Assembly: GCF_022059845.1 (NCBI RefSeq)
Contig: NZ_CP091851.1
Span: forward strand, 806,001-870,000
From: Terrirubrum flagellatum
GTDB taxonomy: Bacteria > Pseudomonadota > Alphaproteobacteria > Rhizobiales > Beijerinckiaceae
Reading direction: 5' to 3'
Length of the DNA stretch: 64,000 bases
The notes under the pieces are model-generated. The model ran no database searches, was not told where the DNA came from, and saw nothing but the letters and a program-made list of their open reading frames with translations. The translations under genes were made by a program, and so were the position numbers. Below, piece after piece: positions 24,509 through 32,660 of the stretch; position 1 is the first letter of the stretch; each line of letters begins with the position of its first letter.

Positions 24509-25990
24509 ATGATGCTTTTTGCCGCCGACAAGTCGCGCGATCCCGCGCCAGAGGCCCTCGCGACTGCAGGCCGGCTGGCGCAGCCCGCGGCCGACCGGTG
24601 GGTCCATATCCTCCGGCCCAAATACGCCGTGTCGACCCTGACGCTGTGCCTCGGAGTCGCGCTCTTCGCCTTCAACACGTTCCTGGTCTCGACGGCGCTG
24701 CCTTCGGCGGTCGCCGAGCTTGATGGCGCGTCGTTGATCTCGTGGTCGACGAGCCTTTATCTGATCTTCGCCATCCTCGGGGGATCGGCGGCCGCGCAGA
24801 TCCAGGCGCGACGGGGACCGCGGGCTGCGCTGGTCGCGAGCTCGATCGTCTTCCTCGCGGGCACGCTGCTGGCCGCGGCCGCGCGAGGCATGCCGCAACT
24901 CCTGGCGGGACGGGTTCTGCAGGGTTTGGGCGAGGGGATCATCGCCGCCATCTGCTACGCTCTGATTCCCCGAATTTTTCCTTCGGGGCTGGTTCAGAAG
25001 GTGTTCGGCGCCGAGGCGATCGTCTGGGCTGTGGCGGCTTTCGGCGGCCCCGTGATCGCCGGCTATCTCACCGAGACGGCGTCATGGCGCATGGCGTTCC
25101 TGGTCAACGCGCCGGCGTCGCTGATCTTCATGTTCCTCGCCGTGATCGTCGCGCCTTCCCGCGGCGAATCCGGCGACAGAGCGCGGCTGCCTGTCGCGCC
25201 TCTCGCCCTTATCGCAGCGGGCATGCTCTTCATCACCTTCGCCGGGCTGGCGTCCCCGACGCTGGCGATCGCTGTGGCGCTGGCGGGCTTCGCCGCCTTC
25301 GCGCTTGCGCTCCGCATCGATCGGGGAAGCGCGGCGCCGCTGTTCCCCAAGGACGCCTTTCGGGCTTCACGTCCGGTCGGCGCGGGGCTTTGGGTCGTGC
25401 TTCTCATGCCGATGGCCCAATCGTCCGGCTCCGTCTTCGTCGTCTATGGGCTGCAGAATCTGTGGGGTTATGCGCCGACCCTCGCCGGTTCGCTGAACGC
25501 GATCATGGCGCTGAGCTGGAGCGCGATCGCAATCGTCGCGGCGAGTTTGAGTTCGCGCCGCCTGCGTTTGGCTCTTATCTGGATCGGGCCCGCGATGCTG
25601 ATCCTGGGTCTCGCCGGATTGGTGTTTGCATTCTGGACCGGGCAGATAGCGCTGCTTGTTGTCGCGCAGATTCTGGTTGGCGGCGCTTTCGGGGCCTGCT
25701 GGGGAGCGCTCAGCCAGGCGGTGATGGAGGCGGCGCTTGAGCAAGAGCGCGACAGGGCGTCGGCCCTCCTGCCGACAGCGCAGTCTGCGGGATATGCGAT
25801 CGGCGCGGCCTTGATGGGCGCTATCGCAAACATGGCCGGTTTCGCCTCGGCCCGTGCCGGCGCCGAACTGCAGCAGGCGATGGTCGTGGTGCTCATGGCG
25901 GGAACGGCGCTCGCTATTCCAGCGCTCGCGGCCGCACTGCGTGCGGCCGCGTTCCTGAAAGGCCGCGCCGATGTGCGGCTTGGGTCGTGA
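24509..25990 (+). CDS. MFS transporter, DHA2-like
   Basis: A 493-residue drug:H+-type major facilitator, with about 14 membrane helices. The signature motifs include the first-helix region FNTFLVSTALPSAVAEL, the loop after helix 2 and LAGRVLQGLGEGIIAAICYALIP with GGPVIAGYLTETASWRMAFLVNAP (motif C-like). The substrate is unknown, but DHA2 members export drugs and dyes. A SoxR-type box precedes it. The frame is open earlier, yet the operator overlaps that segment, so the ATG at 24509 is used. Confidence 0.83.
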   Translation: MMLFAADKSRDPAPEALATAGRLAQPAADRWVHILRPKYAVSTLTLCLGVALFAFNTFLVSTALPSAVAELDGASLISWSTSLYLIFAILGGSAAAQIQARRGPRAALVASSIVFLAGTLLAAAARGMPQLLAGRVLQGLGEGIIAAICYALIPRIFPSGLVQKVFGAEAIVWAVAAFGGPVIAGYLTETASWRMAFLVNAPASLIFMFLAVIVAPSRGESGDRARLPVAPLALIAAGMLFITFAGLASPTLAIAVALAGFAAFALALRIDRGSAAPLFPKDAFRASRPVGAGLWVVLLMPMAQSSGSVFVVYGLQNLWGYAPTLAGSLNAIMALSWSAIAIVAASLSSRRLRLALIWIGPAMLILGLAGLVFAFWTGQIALLVVAQILVGGAFGACWGALSQAVMEAALEQERDRASALLPTAQSAGYAIGAALMGAIANMAGFASARAGAELQQAMVVVLMAGTALAIPALAAALRAAAFLKGRADVRLGS

Positions 25991-26003
25991 CGCCGCGGAC
26001 AGG

Positions 26004-26837
26004 CTAGTGAAGGTCGGCCTTTGGCAGCCGGCCGATGGGATCGAACACGTCGAACAACAGGAAGCCCGCTGCAAAGCCGCCGACATGGGCCATCCATGCG
26101 ACCGGCTCGTCGCTGACGCCAAGCGGGACGGCCGCGATGCCAGTCAGGATGTTCAGTCCGAACCAGAGCGCGACGAAGATCATGGCGCGGCTATTGCGGA
26201 AGAAGTCGACGAGCGGCGCAGCGGGATAACGGAAGGCGTCGTCGCCCGGCGCCCGCCAGCGGCCCAGGGGGCCGCCGGTTGAGAAGGCGAACCGCGCCAT
26301 GGCGCCGGTGAAGCCCGACACCGCGCCCGACGCGCCGATCAGGGGCAACGGCGAGAGCGGGTCGATCGCCATATGAGCGAGCGCGCCCGCTGCGGTCGCC
26401 ACGAGTCCGAGCAGAATATACCTCAGGGAGCCGAACCGCCGGTCGACCGCCCCGCCGAAGGCGACCAGCCAGAGCGAATTGACGATCACATGGGTCCAGC
26501 CGCCGTGAAGGAAGGCATGGGTGACGAGCGTCAAAGCCCGGCCGGAGCCATCGTTCCCGATCCGCGCGGCGATCACCGCCTTCTGATATTCGATGCTGTC
26601 CTGCGAAAACTGCGCCCCGGTTGTCACGAGCCTTTTCAGCTCTTCCATCGCCTCGTCGCGCGCCCAAAGGAGATCCAGGCGCAACGGGATGAAGCTCCAA
26701 TCGAAAACCAACTGGAAATCCGCTTCATCGCTAAGCAACCAGACGCGGATCGCGTGAATTCCGAGGATGATGAGGGCAAGAATCAACGTCGCGAGCGGGA
26801 CGTTGAAGATCGGCTCGCGAGAAGGGGGAGAATCCAT
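26004..26837 (-). CDS. rhomboid family intramembrane serine protease
   Basis: A 277-residue membrane protein with the rhomboid catalytic dyad: Ser in GASGAVSG, preceded by HGGWTHVIVNSLWL with the conserved His and Asn, and His in MAHVGGFAAGFLL. A long soluble insertion (about residues 45-105) separates helix 1 from helix 2. Rhomboids cleave transmembrane helices; the substrate is unknown. The ATG at 26837 lies downstream of a minus-strand terminator, so transcription starts in the short gap between. Confidence 0.9.
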   Translation of the reverse strand: MDSPPSREPIFNVPLATLILALIILGIHAIRVWLLSDEADFQLVFDWSFIPLRLDLLWARDEAMEELKRLVTTGAQFSQDSIEYQKAVIAARIGNDGSGRALTLVTHAFLHGGWTHVIVNSLWLVAFGGAVDRRFGSLRYILLGLVATAAGALAHMAIDPLSPLPLIGASGAVSGFTGAMARFAFSTGGPLGRWRAPGDDAFRYPAAPLVDFFRNSRAMIFVALWFGLNILTGIAAVPLGVSDEPVAWMAHVGGFAAGFLLFDVFDPIGRLPKADLH

Positions 26838-27147
26838 GACCCTATCTGGCCCGCGCTGGCCGGCGGGGCAATCCTGACGGCGCTGGCGTCCGGCGCAAAA
26901 AAATGGGGAGAGCTTTTGGCTCTCCCCGTCGGCGAATTCGCCAGCCTGGGCATCTGGGTCTCGATGCGATGCGGCCAGTCCGTCCTCGCCCCCCTGAAGT
27001 TAATATGCGCTCGCTGCAGGAGTTGATCAGCGCGCAAGCTTGGTGTCGGCGACCTGTTTACGACTTCGTAACTGAACGGCCAAGGACAAGCCGAATTTTA
27101 CGTTAACGGCGGCCCTGACGCGACGGCGCCGCCGTATTGCTCCAAGA
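26838..27147. other. intergenic region with orphan minus-strand terminator
   Basis: This 310-base gap between the divergent rhomboid and PAS genes contains a strong intrinsic terminator (26894-26927) oriented to end a minus-strand transcript that would begin within the gap. No convincing protein-coding frame was found there. A short untranslated RNA is possible. Confidence 0.45.
26894..26927 (-). terminator. strong intrinsic terminator, minus strand
   Basis: Perfect 9-base arms (GGGGAGAGC / GCTCTCCCC) with a 5-base loop are followed on the minus strand by ATTTTTTTG. It lies upstream of the rhomboid gene rather than after any minus-strand gene, so it must end some other transcript. Confidence 0.78.
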
Positions 27148-27723
27148 GTGCGGCAAGAGACCAGGCGCGCCGTGAAACATCCGATCATCAAGCTTTTTCT
27201 CGCCCGGCTGCGGGCGATCTCGGCGGCCGAGCGGGCAGCCTATCCCGTTCCGGAGCTATGGCCTTTCCTTGAACCTTTCTCTCGCCACCTGATCCGGTTC
27301 GAGGAGCGCGCCGGCGGCGGCTTCGTTGTCATTGGCGCGGGCGACTCCGTCGCGCGGCTCTTTTCGCGGCCGATCGTCGGTTCCGCTTTATCGGAGCTAT
27401 TTGGCGAGGGTGACGAGCATCGCGTCACGTCGATGCTGACGAGCGCGCTTTCGGATGGGGTAGGGTGGGTGTTCGGCGGCGAGATCAGGACGTCCCGCTT
27501 CCGGGCGATTACGATCGAGGCCGCCTTCGCGCCCGAGCCGCGACAGCCCGACGCTCCGCGACGCGGAGCTGCGTGCATTCTTCCTTTCAACCTGAGCAAC
27601 CGGCGTGCGCGCATCGTCGCGCCGCGCCTGTGGCTCAGCAGCCAGCGTTCTTTTGATCTCGACCAGCTCTCGGGCGCTCATTCACGTCGGCAACGGCCGC
27701 ATTCCGGACTGCGTCGCGGCTAG
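27148..27723 (+). CDS. PAS-domain protein (PAS_5-like)
   Basis: A 191-residue protein. About residues 25-140 resemble the PAS_5 family common in Hyphomicrobiales: AAYPVPELWPFLEPFSRHLIRFEE, FVVIGAGDSVARLFSRPIVGSALSELF, then a helix and ILPFNLSNRRARIVAPRLWL. The N-terminus is basic and the C-terminal tail is low in features. No output domain is attached. GTG at 27148 or at 27172 could be the start. The PilZ gene follows about 100 bases downstream. Confidence 0.65.
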   Translation: MRQETRRAVKHPIIKLFLARLRAISAAERAAYPVPELWPFLEPFSRHLIRFEERAGGGFVVIGAGDSVARLFSRPIVGSALSELFGEGDEHRVTSMLTSALSDGVGWVFGGEIRTSRFRAITIEAAFAPEPRQPDAPRRGAACILPFNLSNRRARIVAPRLWLSSQRSFDLDQLSGAHSRRQRPHSGLRRG

Positions 27724-27829
27724 GGCCTGTTCGACAATCTCATTGCGCGCGCTGCGCGAACCTTGCGTTTACCATTGCGCTGCTAACTTCGCCCGGAACC
27801 CGACGCCTCTTCCGCGACCTGGCTCATTC

Positions 27830-28438
27830 TTGTCTCTTGCGCTCAAATCTTCCGCGAAAGCGCCCGTCGAGCGTCGCAAGCATCGGCGCGTGACCGTCAA
27901 TTTGCTCGGGCGCTACATGCTTGAGACGCGGCAGGAATTTCCATGCCAGGCGATCGACATGTCGCCCGGCGGCGTATTGCTAAGGGCGCCGACCGTTGGC
28001 CGCATCGGCGAGCGCGTGATCGTCTATCTCGAACATCTCGGCCGAATTGAAGGAAAAATCACGCGCATCGCGCCGGGCGGATTTGCGATTTCGATCGCAA
28101 CGACGATGCGCAAGCGCGACAAGCTTGCTGCGCAGCTCACCTGGCTCGCCAATCGCGCGCTCCTCGGCCTGCCGGAAGACAGACGTCATCTGCGCGTCGT
28201 TCCGCGCGATCCATTGACCATCGTGACGTTGCCCGACAAGACGGAAGTCAATGCGCGGCTGATCGACGTGTCGCTGTCCGGCGCGGCCTTCCATTGCGAT
28301 ACGCGGCTTGAGCGCGGAATGCTGATCCTGATCGGGGCGACGCAGGCGCGCGTCGTGCGTGTGTCGGAGGGCGGTGTCGCGGCCGAATTCATCACGCCGC
28401 TGACCGAAGATCGCTTCGACGAGAACATCGTTCTCTGA
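27830..28438 (+). CDS. two-domain PilZ protein
   Basis: A product of about 202 residues with two PilZ-like halves. The first begins ERRKHRRVTVNLLGRYMLETRQEFPCQAIDMSPGG, carrying the RxxxR and D/NxSxxG c-di-GMP-binding motifs. The second begins EDRRHLRVVPRDPLTIVTLP and has LIDVSLSGAAFHC, so both may bind. The TTG at 27830 gives the N-terminus typical of relatives; the frame is open to 27605. It likely reads second messenger levels for cell-surface or motility control, and precedes the LapG-like genes. Confidence 0.8.
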   Translation: MSLALKSSAKAPVERRKHRRVTVNLLGRYMLETRQEFPCQAIDMSPGGVLLRAPTVGRIGERVIVYLEHLGRIEGKITRIAPGGFAISIATTMRKRDKLAAQLTWLANRALLGLPEDRRHLRVVPRDPLTIVTLPDKTEVNARLIDVSLSGAAFHCDTRLERGMLILIGATQARVVRVSEGGVAAEFITPLTEDRFDENIVL

Positions 28439-28632
28439 TTGCGCGCGCCGCGACGATTGCGGCAGGGTTAATCCGATTTCATGAAATTGAAGCGCAACCT
28501 CCAGCGCTCGGAAACCTCGTTGTGGCGAGTTCCTTCATCTCGCCGCATTCGCTAAAATCCACAATGTTCATTTCATCGGACTGAAGTCCGCGCGAAGGCA
28601 TGGTCGCCCCATCACAGGGATGGGACGATCCG

Positions 28633-29271
28633 ATGAAGAAACTTCACGGAGCGCTCCTGGGGGCGACTGCGATGTTGGCGGTAGGCTCGTGGGACGCTCG
28701 CGCGGGCTCGCCGCGGCAGCAGATGGCTTCTTATCCGCCGGCTGCTTCGCAGGCGACGACGCTTGGCGACACGAAAATTCCGATAGGCTGGGTCGATTTC
28801 TGCTCGCGCTATCGCTCTGAGTGCGATGTGACGGCGCTGCCGTCGCGCGACGTCCAGATGACGCCGCAACTCTGGAAGACGCTGGTCACGATCAATGCGC
28901 GCGTCAACGCGGCGATCGAGCCGGTCAGCGACATGGATCACTGGGGCGTCGCCGAGCGCTGGGATTTCGCCGAGGACGGCAAGGGCGATTGCGAGGATTA
29001 CGTGCTCGTGAAGCGTCGCGCGCTGATCGCCGCCGGACTGCCGCGTCAGGCGCTGCTGGTGACGATCGTCCGCGACAAGAAGGATGAGGGCCACGCCGTC
29101 CTGACGGTGAAGACCGACCGCGGCGATTTCATCCTCGACAATCAGGAAGACCGCATCCTGCCCTGGACCGCCACGGGCTATCGCTTCACCAAACGACAGG
29201 CGCAGGACAATCCCAATCGTTGGGTCGATCTGCAGGGCGGCCCGGCGCCGTCCGCGACGGCCGCGCGCTGA
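28633..29271 (+). CDS. LapG-like transglutaminase cysteine peptidase (C93), copy 1
   Basis: A 212-residue exported protein: signal peptide MKKLHGALLGATAMLAVGSWDARA, then a peptidase C93 (bacterial transglutaminase-like cysteine proteinase) domain. The triad is Cys in GKGDCEDY, His in EGHAVL and Asp in FILDNQ, with GVAERWDFAEDGKGDCEDYV as core. LapG-type enzymes cleave adhesins in the periplasm under c-di-GMP control through LapD, which is not in the window. The ATG at 28633 gives the best signal peptide. A paralogue follows. Confidence 0.88.
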   Translation: MKKLHGALLGATAMLAVGSWDARAGSPRQQMASYPPAASQATTLGDTKIPIGWVDFCSRYRSECDVTALPSRDVQMTPQLWKTLVTINARVNAAIEPVSDMDHWGVAERWDFAEDGKGDCEDYVLVKRRALIAAGLPRQALLVTIVRDKKDEGHAVLTVKTDRGDFILDNQEDRILPWTATGYRFTKRQAQDNPNRWVDLQGGPAPSATAAR

Positions 29272-29351
29272 ACGGCGCGTCTCTTATCTGAAAGGTTTGC
29301 GAGCCCCGGTCGCGTCCCCACCCCTCCCGTCCCCAGACCGGGTTTCGCATG

Positions 29352-29388
29352 GAGCCGGCGTTTCGAAAGAGACGCCGGCTCTTTCTTA
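29352..29388 (+). terminator. intrinsic terminator after peptidase copy 1
   Basis: Perfect 10-base arms (GAGCCGGCGT / ACGCCGGCTC) with a 10-base loop are followed by TTTCTTATT. It separates the two peptidase genes, so they appear to have their own promoters. Confidence 0.72.
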
Positions 29389-29509
29389 TTCACGCGCATG
29401 GCCGTTGAATTGGTGATTGAAACGCCACGCGTTAAGGTAAACAGAACTTAAACGCCGGATGAACGCGCAAAATGGTCGCCACAATCTTGCGGAGATTCGA
29501 TCGATCCGA

Positions 29510-29524
29510 TTAACCTCCTGTTAA
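29510..29524. promoter_or_regulatory. CtrA-type full site before peptidase copy 2
   Basis: TTAACCTCCTGTTAA is a second perfect TTAA-N7-TTAA. It ends 14 bases before the TTG start at 29538 and abuts the ribosome-binding site, a position more usual for repression than activation. Binding is inferred. Confidence 0.5.
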
Positions 29525-29537
29525 CCAGGGGGCTGTC

Positions 29538-30185
29538 TTGCGGATTGGCGGTCATATTCTTGCGGCGATCGCGCTTGTCGCTGTGACTGTTATTTCGGGC
29601 GCCGCGTCCGCCTCCTCCACCAAAAGCAATCGTCAGGCGATGATCCCGCCTTCGACCTCGATGCCTGCCTTGAAGGCCGCCAACGCGCCGCTCGGCTGGA
29701 CCGAGTTCTGCGCGCGCTACGAAGGCGAGTGCGAGGTCAGCACGCTCCAGCCGGTCGACGTCACGCTCGACGGCAAGACGATGCGGCTGCTCACGCGCAT
29801 CAATGACGAGGTCAACGCCGAGATCGAGCCGATCACCGATCAGGAGCATTGGGGCGTCGCCGAACGTTGGGACTATCCTGATGACGGGAAGGGCGATTGC
29901 GAAGACTTCGTGCTGGAAAAGCGCAAGCGCCTGATGAAGGCGGGTTTGCCGCGGCAGGCGCTGCTGATCTCGGTGGTGCGCGACCGGAAGGGTGATGGCC
30001 ATGCCGTGCTGCTGGTAAAGACCGATCGCGGCGATTACGTCCTCGACAATCAGGAGCCTGCGATCCTGTCCTGGTCCGAAACTGGCTACGGCTTCGTCAA
30101 GCGTCAGGCCCAGGACAATCCGAACCACTGGGTTTCGCTCGGCGAACCCAGGACAAGCGTCGTCACCGTCGGCAATCCGCGCTGA
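29538..30185 (+). CDS. LapG-like transglutaminase cysteine peptidase (C93), copy 2
   Basis: A 215-residue paralogue of the previous peptidase, with signal peptide (MRIGGHILAAIALVAVTVISGAASA), Cys in GKGDCEDF, His in DGHAVL and Asp in YVLDNQ, so the triad is complete. The core aligns closely with copy 1 without gaps, including GVAERWD and AGLPRQALL. The start TTG follows AGGGGG five bases away. Tandem duplication followed by divergence is likely; a terminator and a CtrA-type site lie between the copies. Confidence 0.88.
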   Translation: MRIGGHILAAIALVAVTVISGAASASSTKSNRQAMIPPSTSMPALKAANAPLGWTEFCARYEGECEVSTLQPVDVTLDGKTMRLLTRINDEVNAEIEPITDQEHWGVAERWDYPDDGKGDCEDFVLEKRKRLMKAGLPRQALLISVVRDRKGDGHAVLLVKTDRGDYVLDNQEPAILSWSETGYGFVKRQAQDNPNHWVSLGEPRTSVVTVGNPR

Positions 30186-30209
30186 ATTGATTGCTGAGCT
30201 TTCGGCGGC

Positions 30210-31229
30210 TCAGGCGTTCACAGACGCCCCGCTGACGAAACGGATTTCCTCAAGCGCGCGCGCAATCGCTTCGCGCCCCGCCTCGATCGCTTCCGCCGCG
30301 CGCTGAAAATCAAAGAGACCAACGCGCGCGACGCGCGGCGCCACGAGAATGTCGGGCGGATCGCCGGCGAGACGGGAGCGCGCGATGCGATCCTGCGTGA
30401 TATTGAAGGCGTCGATCATCACGGCTGCGATTCCAGGCCCAGCGACCTCGCGGCGCTGGAATGGATTGATGCGGTTCGCCGCGTCGCGCATCTGGGCGCG
30501 GAAGCTGCGCGTCGTTTCAAGGGCGGCGGCGGGAGCCGGCGCGTTTTCGTAAGTCGCGCCGTGCGAATAGATCACGGTCCCCTTGCTGACCATGTCGCCG
30601 TTGAGATTGACAGCGATGACGACGTCCGCGCCGAGCGCGCGCGCGGCGGTCACGGGCACCGGATTGACCAGCGCGCCGTCCATCAGCCAGCGCCCGCCGA
30701 TATTCACGGGATCGAAAATGCCGGGCAGGGCGTAGGAGGCGCAGAGCGCATCCACGAGGCGGCCCTTTGTCAACCAGATTTCATGGCCTGTTTGTAGCTC
30801 GGTCGCGATCGCCGTGAAGGCCATCGGCAAATTCTCGATGCCGATGTCGCCGAGATGGCGATCAAGACGATGCCGCAGGCGCGCTCCGGCGATCAGACCA
30901 GAGCCGGAAATCTGCACATCCATCAGGCCGACGACGCGCGTTCGCGTCAGGCTGAGCGCGAAGTCCTCGAGTTCGTCGAGCTTGCCGGCGGCGAAACATC
31001 CGCCGACCACCGCGCCCATTGAGGCGCCGGTGACGATGTCGACCGGGACGCCGGCCTCCGCCAATGCTTTCAGGACGCCGATATGCGCCCATCCGCGGGC
31101 CGCGCCGCTGCCGAGAGCAAGAGCGATCTTGGGACGCCGCATCACCGGAGTTTGCGCCTCATCCGTGAAAACCGGCTCGCCGCCGCCGCTCATGCCAAAC
31201 GCTCTGCGAGCCACGCCTTCGAGAAACAT
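30210..31229 (-). CDS. patatin-like phospholipase, RssA-type
   Basis: A 339-residue patatin-fold hydrolase. The oxyanion glycine-rich motif is ALGSGAARGWAHIG, the nucleophile Ser is in GASMG, and the Asp of the Ser-Asp dyad is in DGALVNPVPV. Length and the long C-terminal region match the RssA/YchK-like group, cytoplasmic lipid hydrolases. A strong AGGAGGAGG site precedes the ATG. Upstream lie intergenic repeat copy C and then hisI. Confidence 0.9.
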   Translation of the reverse strand: MFLEGVARRAFGMSGGGEPVFTDEAQTPVMRRPKIALALGSGAARGWAHIGVLKALAEAGVPVDIVTGASMGAVVGGCFAAGKLDELEDFALSLTRTRVVGLMDVQISGSGLIAGARLRHRLDRHLGDIGIENLPMAFTAIATELQTGHEIWLTKGRLVDALCASYALPGIFDPVNIGGRWLMDGALVNPVPVTAARALGADVVIAVNLNGDMVSKGTVIYSHGATYENAPAPAAALETTRSFRAQMRDAANRINPFQRREVAGPGIAAVMIDAFNITQDRIARSRLAGDPPDILVAPRVARVGLFDFQRAAEAIEAGREAIARALEEIRFVSGASVNA

Positions 31230-31245
31230 CGGCCCTCCTCCTGCT

Positions 31246-31359
31246 TAGAGCATGGCGCGAAAAAGTGGGAACCGGTTTTTCGCAGAAGCCATGCTCTAAA
31301 TTTTTGAAATCGATCACGTTCACGCCTTTGGATTGAAACAATCCAAAGGCGTCGTGATC
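31246..31359 (-). repeat. structured intergenic repeat, copy C (short form)
   Basis: A 114-base, inverted-orientation copy of the element at 21003 and 47242. It lacks the internal CGAACGCTAGCGTTCG palindrome. Its nested hairpin keeps pairing although two stem positions differ from copies A and B: CGCCTTTGGATTG pairs with CAATCCAAAGGCG. Confidence 0.82.
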
Positions 31360-31446
31360 TTTGATCGCCTTGCGATCGAGGATGCGTACACGTCCTGAAA
31401 CTAACATGAACGACGCGGGCCGGTTCCCGATAAGGTTCATGGAAGA

Positions 31447-31866
31447 TTACCGCGCCTCCGAAATGATGAGCGGGCGCAGCGACGCTTCGCCGCCGCCGAT
31501 GGGCTGGATGCGATAGAAGCAGGAATGGCGACCTGTGTGACAGCAGCCGCCGTCGCCGCCGACGCGCACCTTCAGCCAGATCGCGTCCTGATCGCAGTCG
31601 ATACGCATCTCCACGACAGTCTGGATCTGTCCCGACGTATCGCCCTTATGCCAGAGGCTCTGGCGCGAGCGCGACCAGTACCAGGCTTCGCCGCTCTCGA
31701 TGGTTTTGCGCAGCGATTCCTCATTCATATGCGCGACCATAAGCAGATCGCCGGTGTCGGCGTCGGTCGTCACGCAGGTGACGAGCCCCCGCGCGTCGAA
31801 CTTCGGCGCGAGCGTCAACCCTTCTTCAGCGTCATGCTTCGAAGTCAGGCGCGGGAAGGAAGACAT
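31447..31866 (-). CDS. hisI: phosphoribosyl-AMP cyclohydrolase
   Basis: A 139-residue monofunctional HisI, which opens the purine ring of phosphoribosyl-AMP in histidine synthesis. Family blocks are [56 protein letters not shown] and the zinc-ligand region [14 protein letters not shown]. The HisE phosphohydrolase part is absent. The ATG at 31866 gives the family N-terminus; a longer open frame upstream does not match. Folate gene folE is nearby, on the same strand. Confidence 0.92.
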   Translation of the reverse strand: MSSFPRLTSKHDAEEGLTLAPKFDARGLVTCVTTDADTGDLLMVAHMNEESLRKTIESGEAWYWSRSRQSLWHKGDTSGQIQTVVEMRIDCDQDAIWLKVRVGGDGGCCHTGRHSCFYRIQPIGGGEASLRPLIISEAR

Positions 31867-31933
31867 TGGAAATTCCACAGTGACGGGATCGATTTCGTTG
31901 CGCGTGACCTTATCATGGCGGAGCGCGGCGCCG

Positions 31934-32581
31934 TCACGTCTCTGATATTGGCGCTTCGTCGTGAAAATCCAGACGTTGCACGAGGTAAAGCCGCGCCATC
32001 GCGCGCATCTGATCGAGCGCCGCCTCACGACCCGCCAGCGCGGGTTCCGCCTCCAGCGCAACGATGGATTTCATTGAAAGCAGGAACGCGATTGCCGTGC
32101 TCATCAGTTCTTCGGGAGAGCGCTGTGGCGCGCGGCGTGCCAACAAGGCCGCAAGGCGTGCGCGCAATTCGTCGCGCCACACGCCGCCACGCAGATTGCC
32201 GTCCGGCCGCGCATCGATCAGCGCCATGGCGGCGTCGCGTTCGCGGCGGAGGCTCGGGAAGAGGCCGAGCAAGGCGTCGGCGAGATCGGCGGTCGACATG
32301 CCGGCGGCCTCCGCCTCCAGCGCGCCGAGCGCAGCGTCGAGCTGGATCGCGTAGCGCTCCAGCAGCGCTTCCCCGAGCACATCCTTGCTGGGGAAGAACT
32401 GGTAGAGTGACCCGATGGGCGCGCCGGCCCGCGCCGCAATTTCGGTCATCGTGGCCGCGTCATAGCCCTTGTCGCCAAACACCGACGTCGCGGCGTCCAG
32501 CAGCGCAGCAACCCGAAGCTCGCCCCGCTTTCGGCTGGGCGCTTTCGCGGCCGCGCTTGACTTAGATGAGGACATCCTCAT
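31934..32581 (-). CDS. TetR family transcriptional regulator
   Basis: A 215-residue TetR-type repressor with the helix-turn-helix in about residues 25-68 ([44 protein letters not shown]) and a ligand-binding domain behind. It is divergent from the isochorismatase-fold gene, and a palindrome plus direct repeat sit at its own start, so it probably represses itself and that gene. The inducer is unknown. A second ATG two codons in could also serve as start. Confidence 0.9.
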   Translation of the reverse strand: MRMSSSKSSAAAKAPSRKRGELRVAALLDAATSVFGDKGYDAATMTEIAARAGAPIGSLYQFFPSKDVLGEALLERYAIQLDAALGALEAEAAGMSTADLADALLGLFPSLRRERDAAMALIDARPDGNLRGGVWRDELRARLAALLARRAPQRSPEELMSTAIAFLLSMKSIVALEAEPALAGREAALDQMRAMARLYLVQRLDFHDEAPISET

Positions 32582-32611
32582 ATATCCATTGTGAGCCTAC
32601 CCTCATATATC
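32566..32611. promoter_or_regulatory. candidate TetR operator
   Basis: ATGAGG-N4-CCTCAT (32566-32581) is a perfect palindrome at the first codons of the TetR gene, and CCTCATATATC occurs twice (32576 and 32601), 25 bases apart, in the divergent gap. This is a likely repressor target; binding is inferred. Confidence 0.42.
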
Positions 32612-32660
32612 GACCGACTGGGGCGTCGACCAGCCCCGGTCGCGGATGGAGAATCGCCCC

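Noticed and set aside
23696-24898. A 400-codon minus-strand frame across the CBS and MFS genes
   Set aside because: It is Arg/Gly-rich as shadow frames are, overlaps both real genes, and starts inside the MFS gene.
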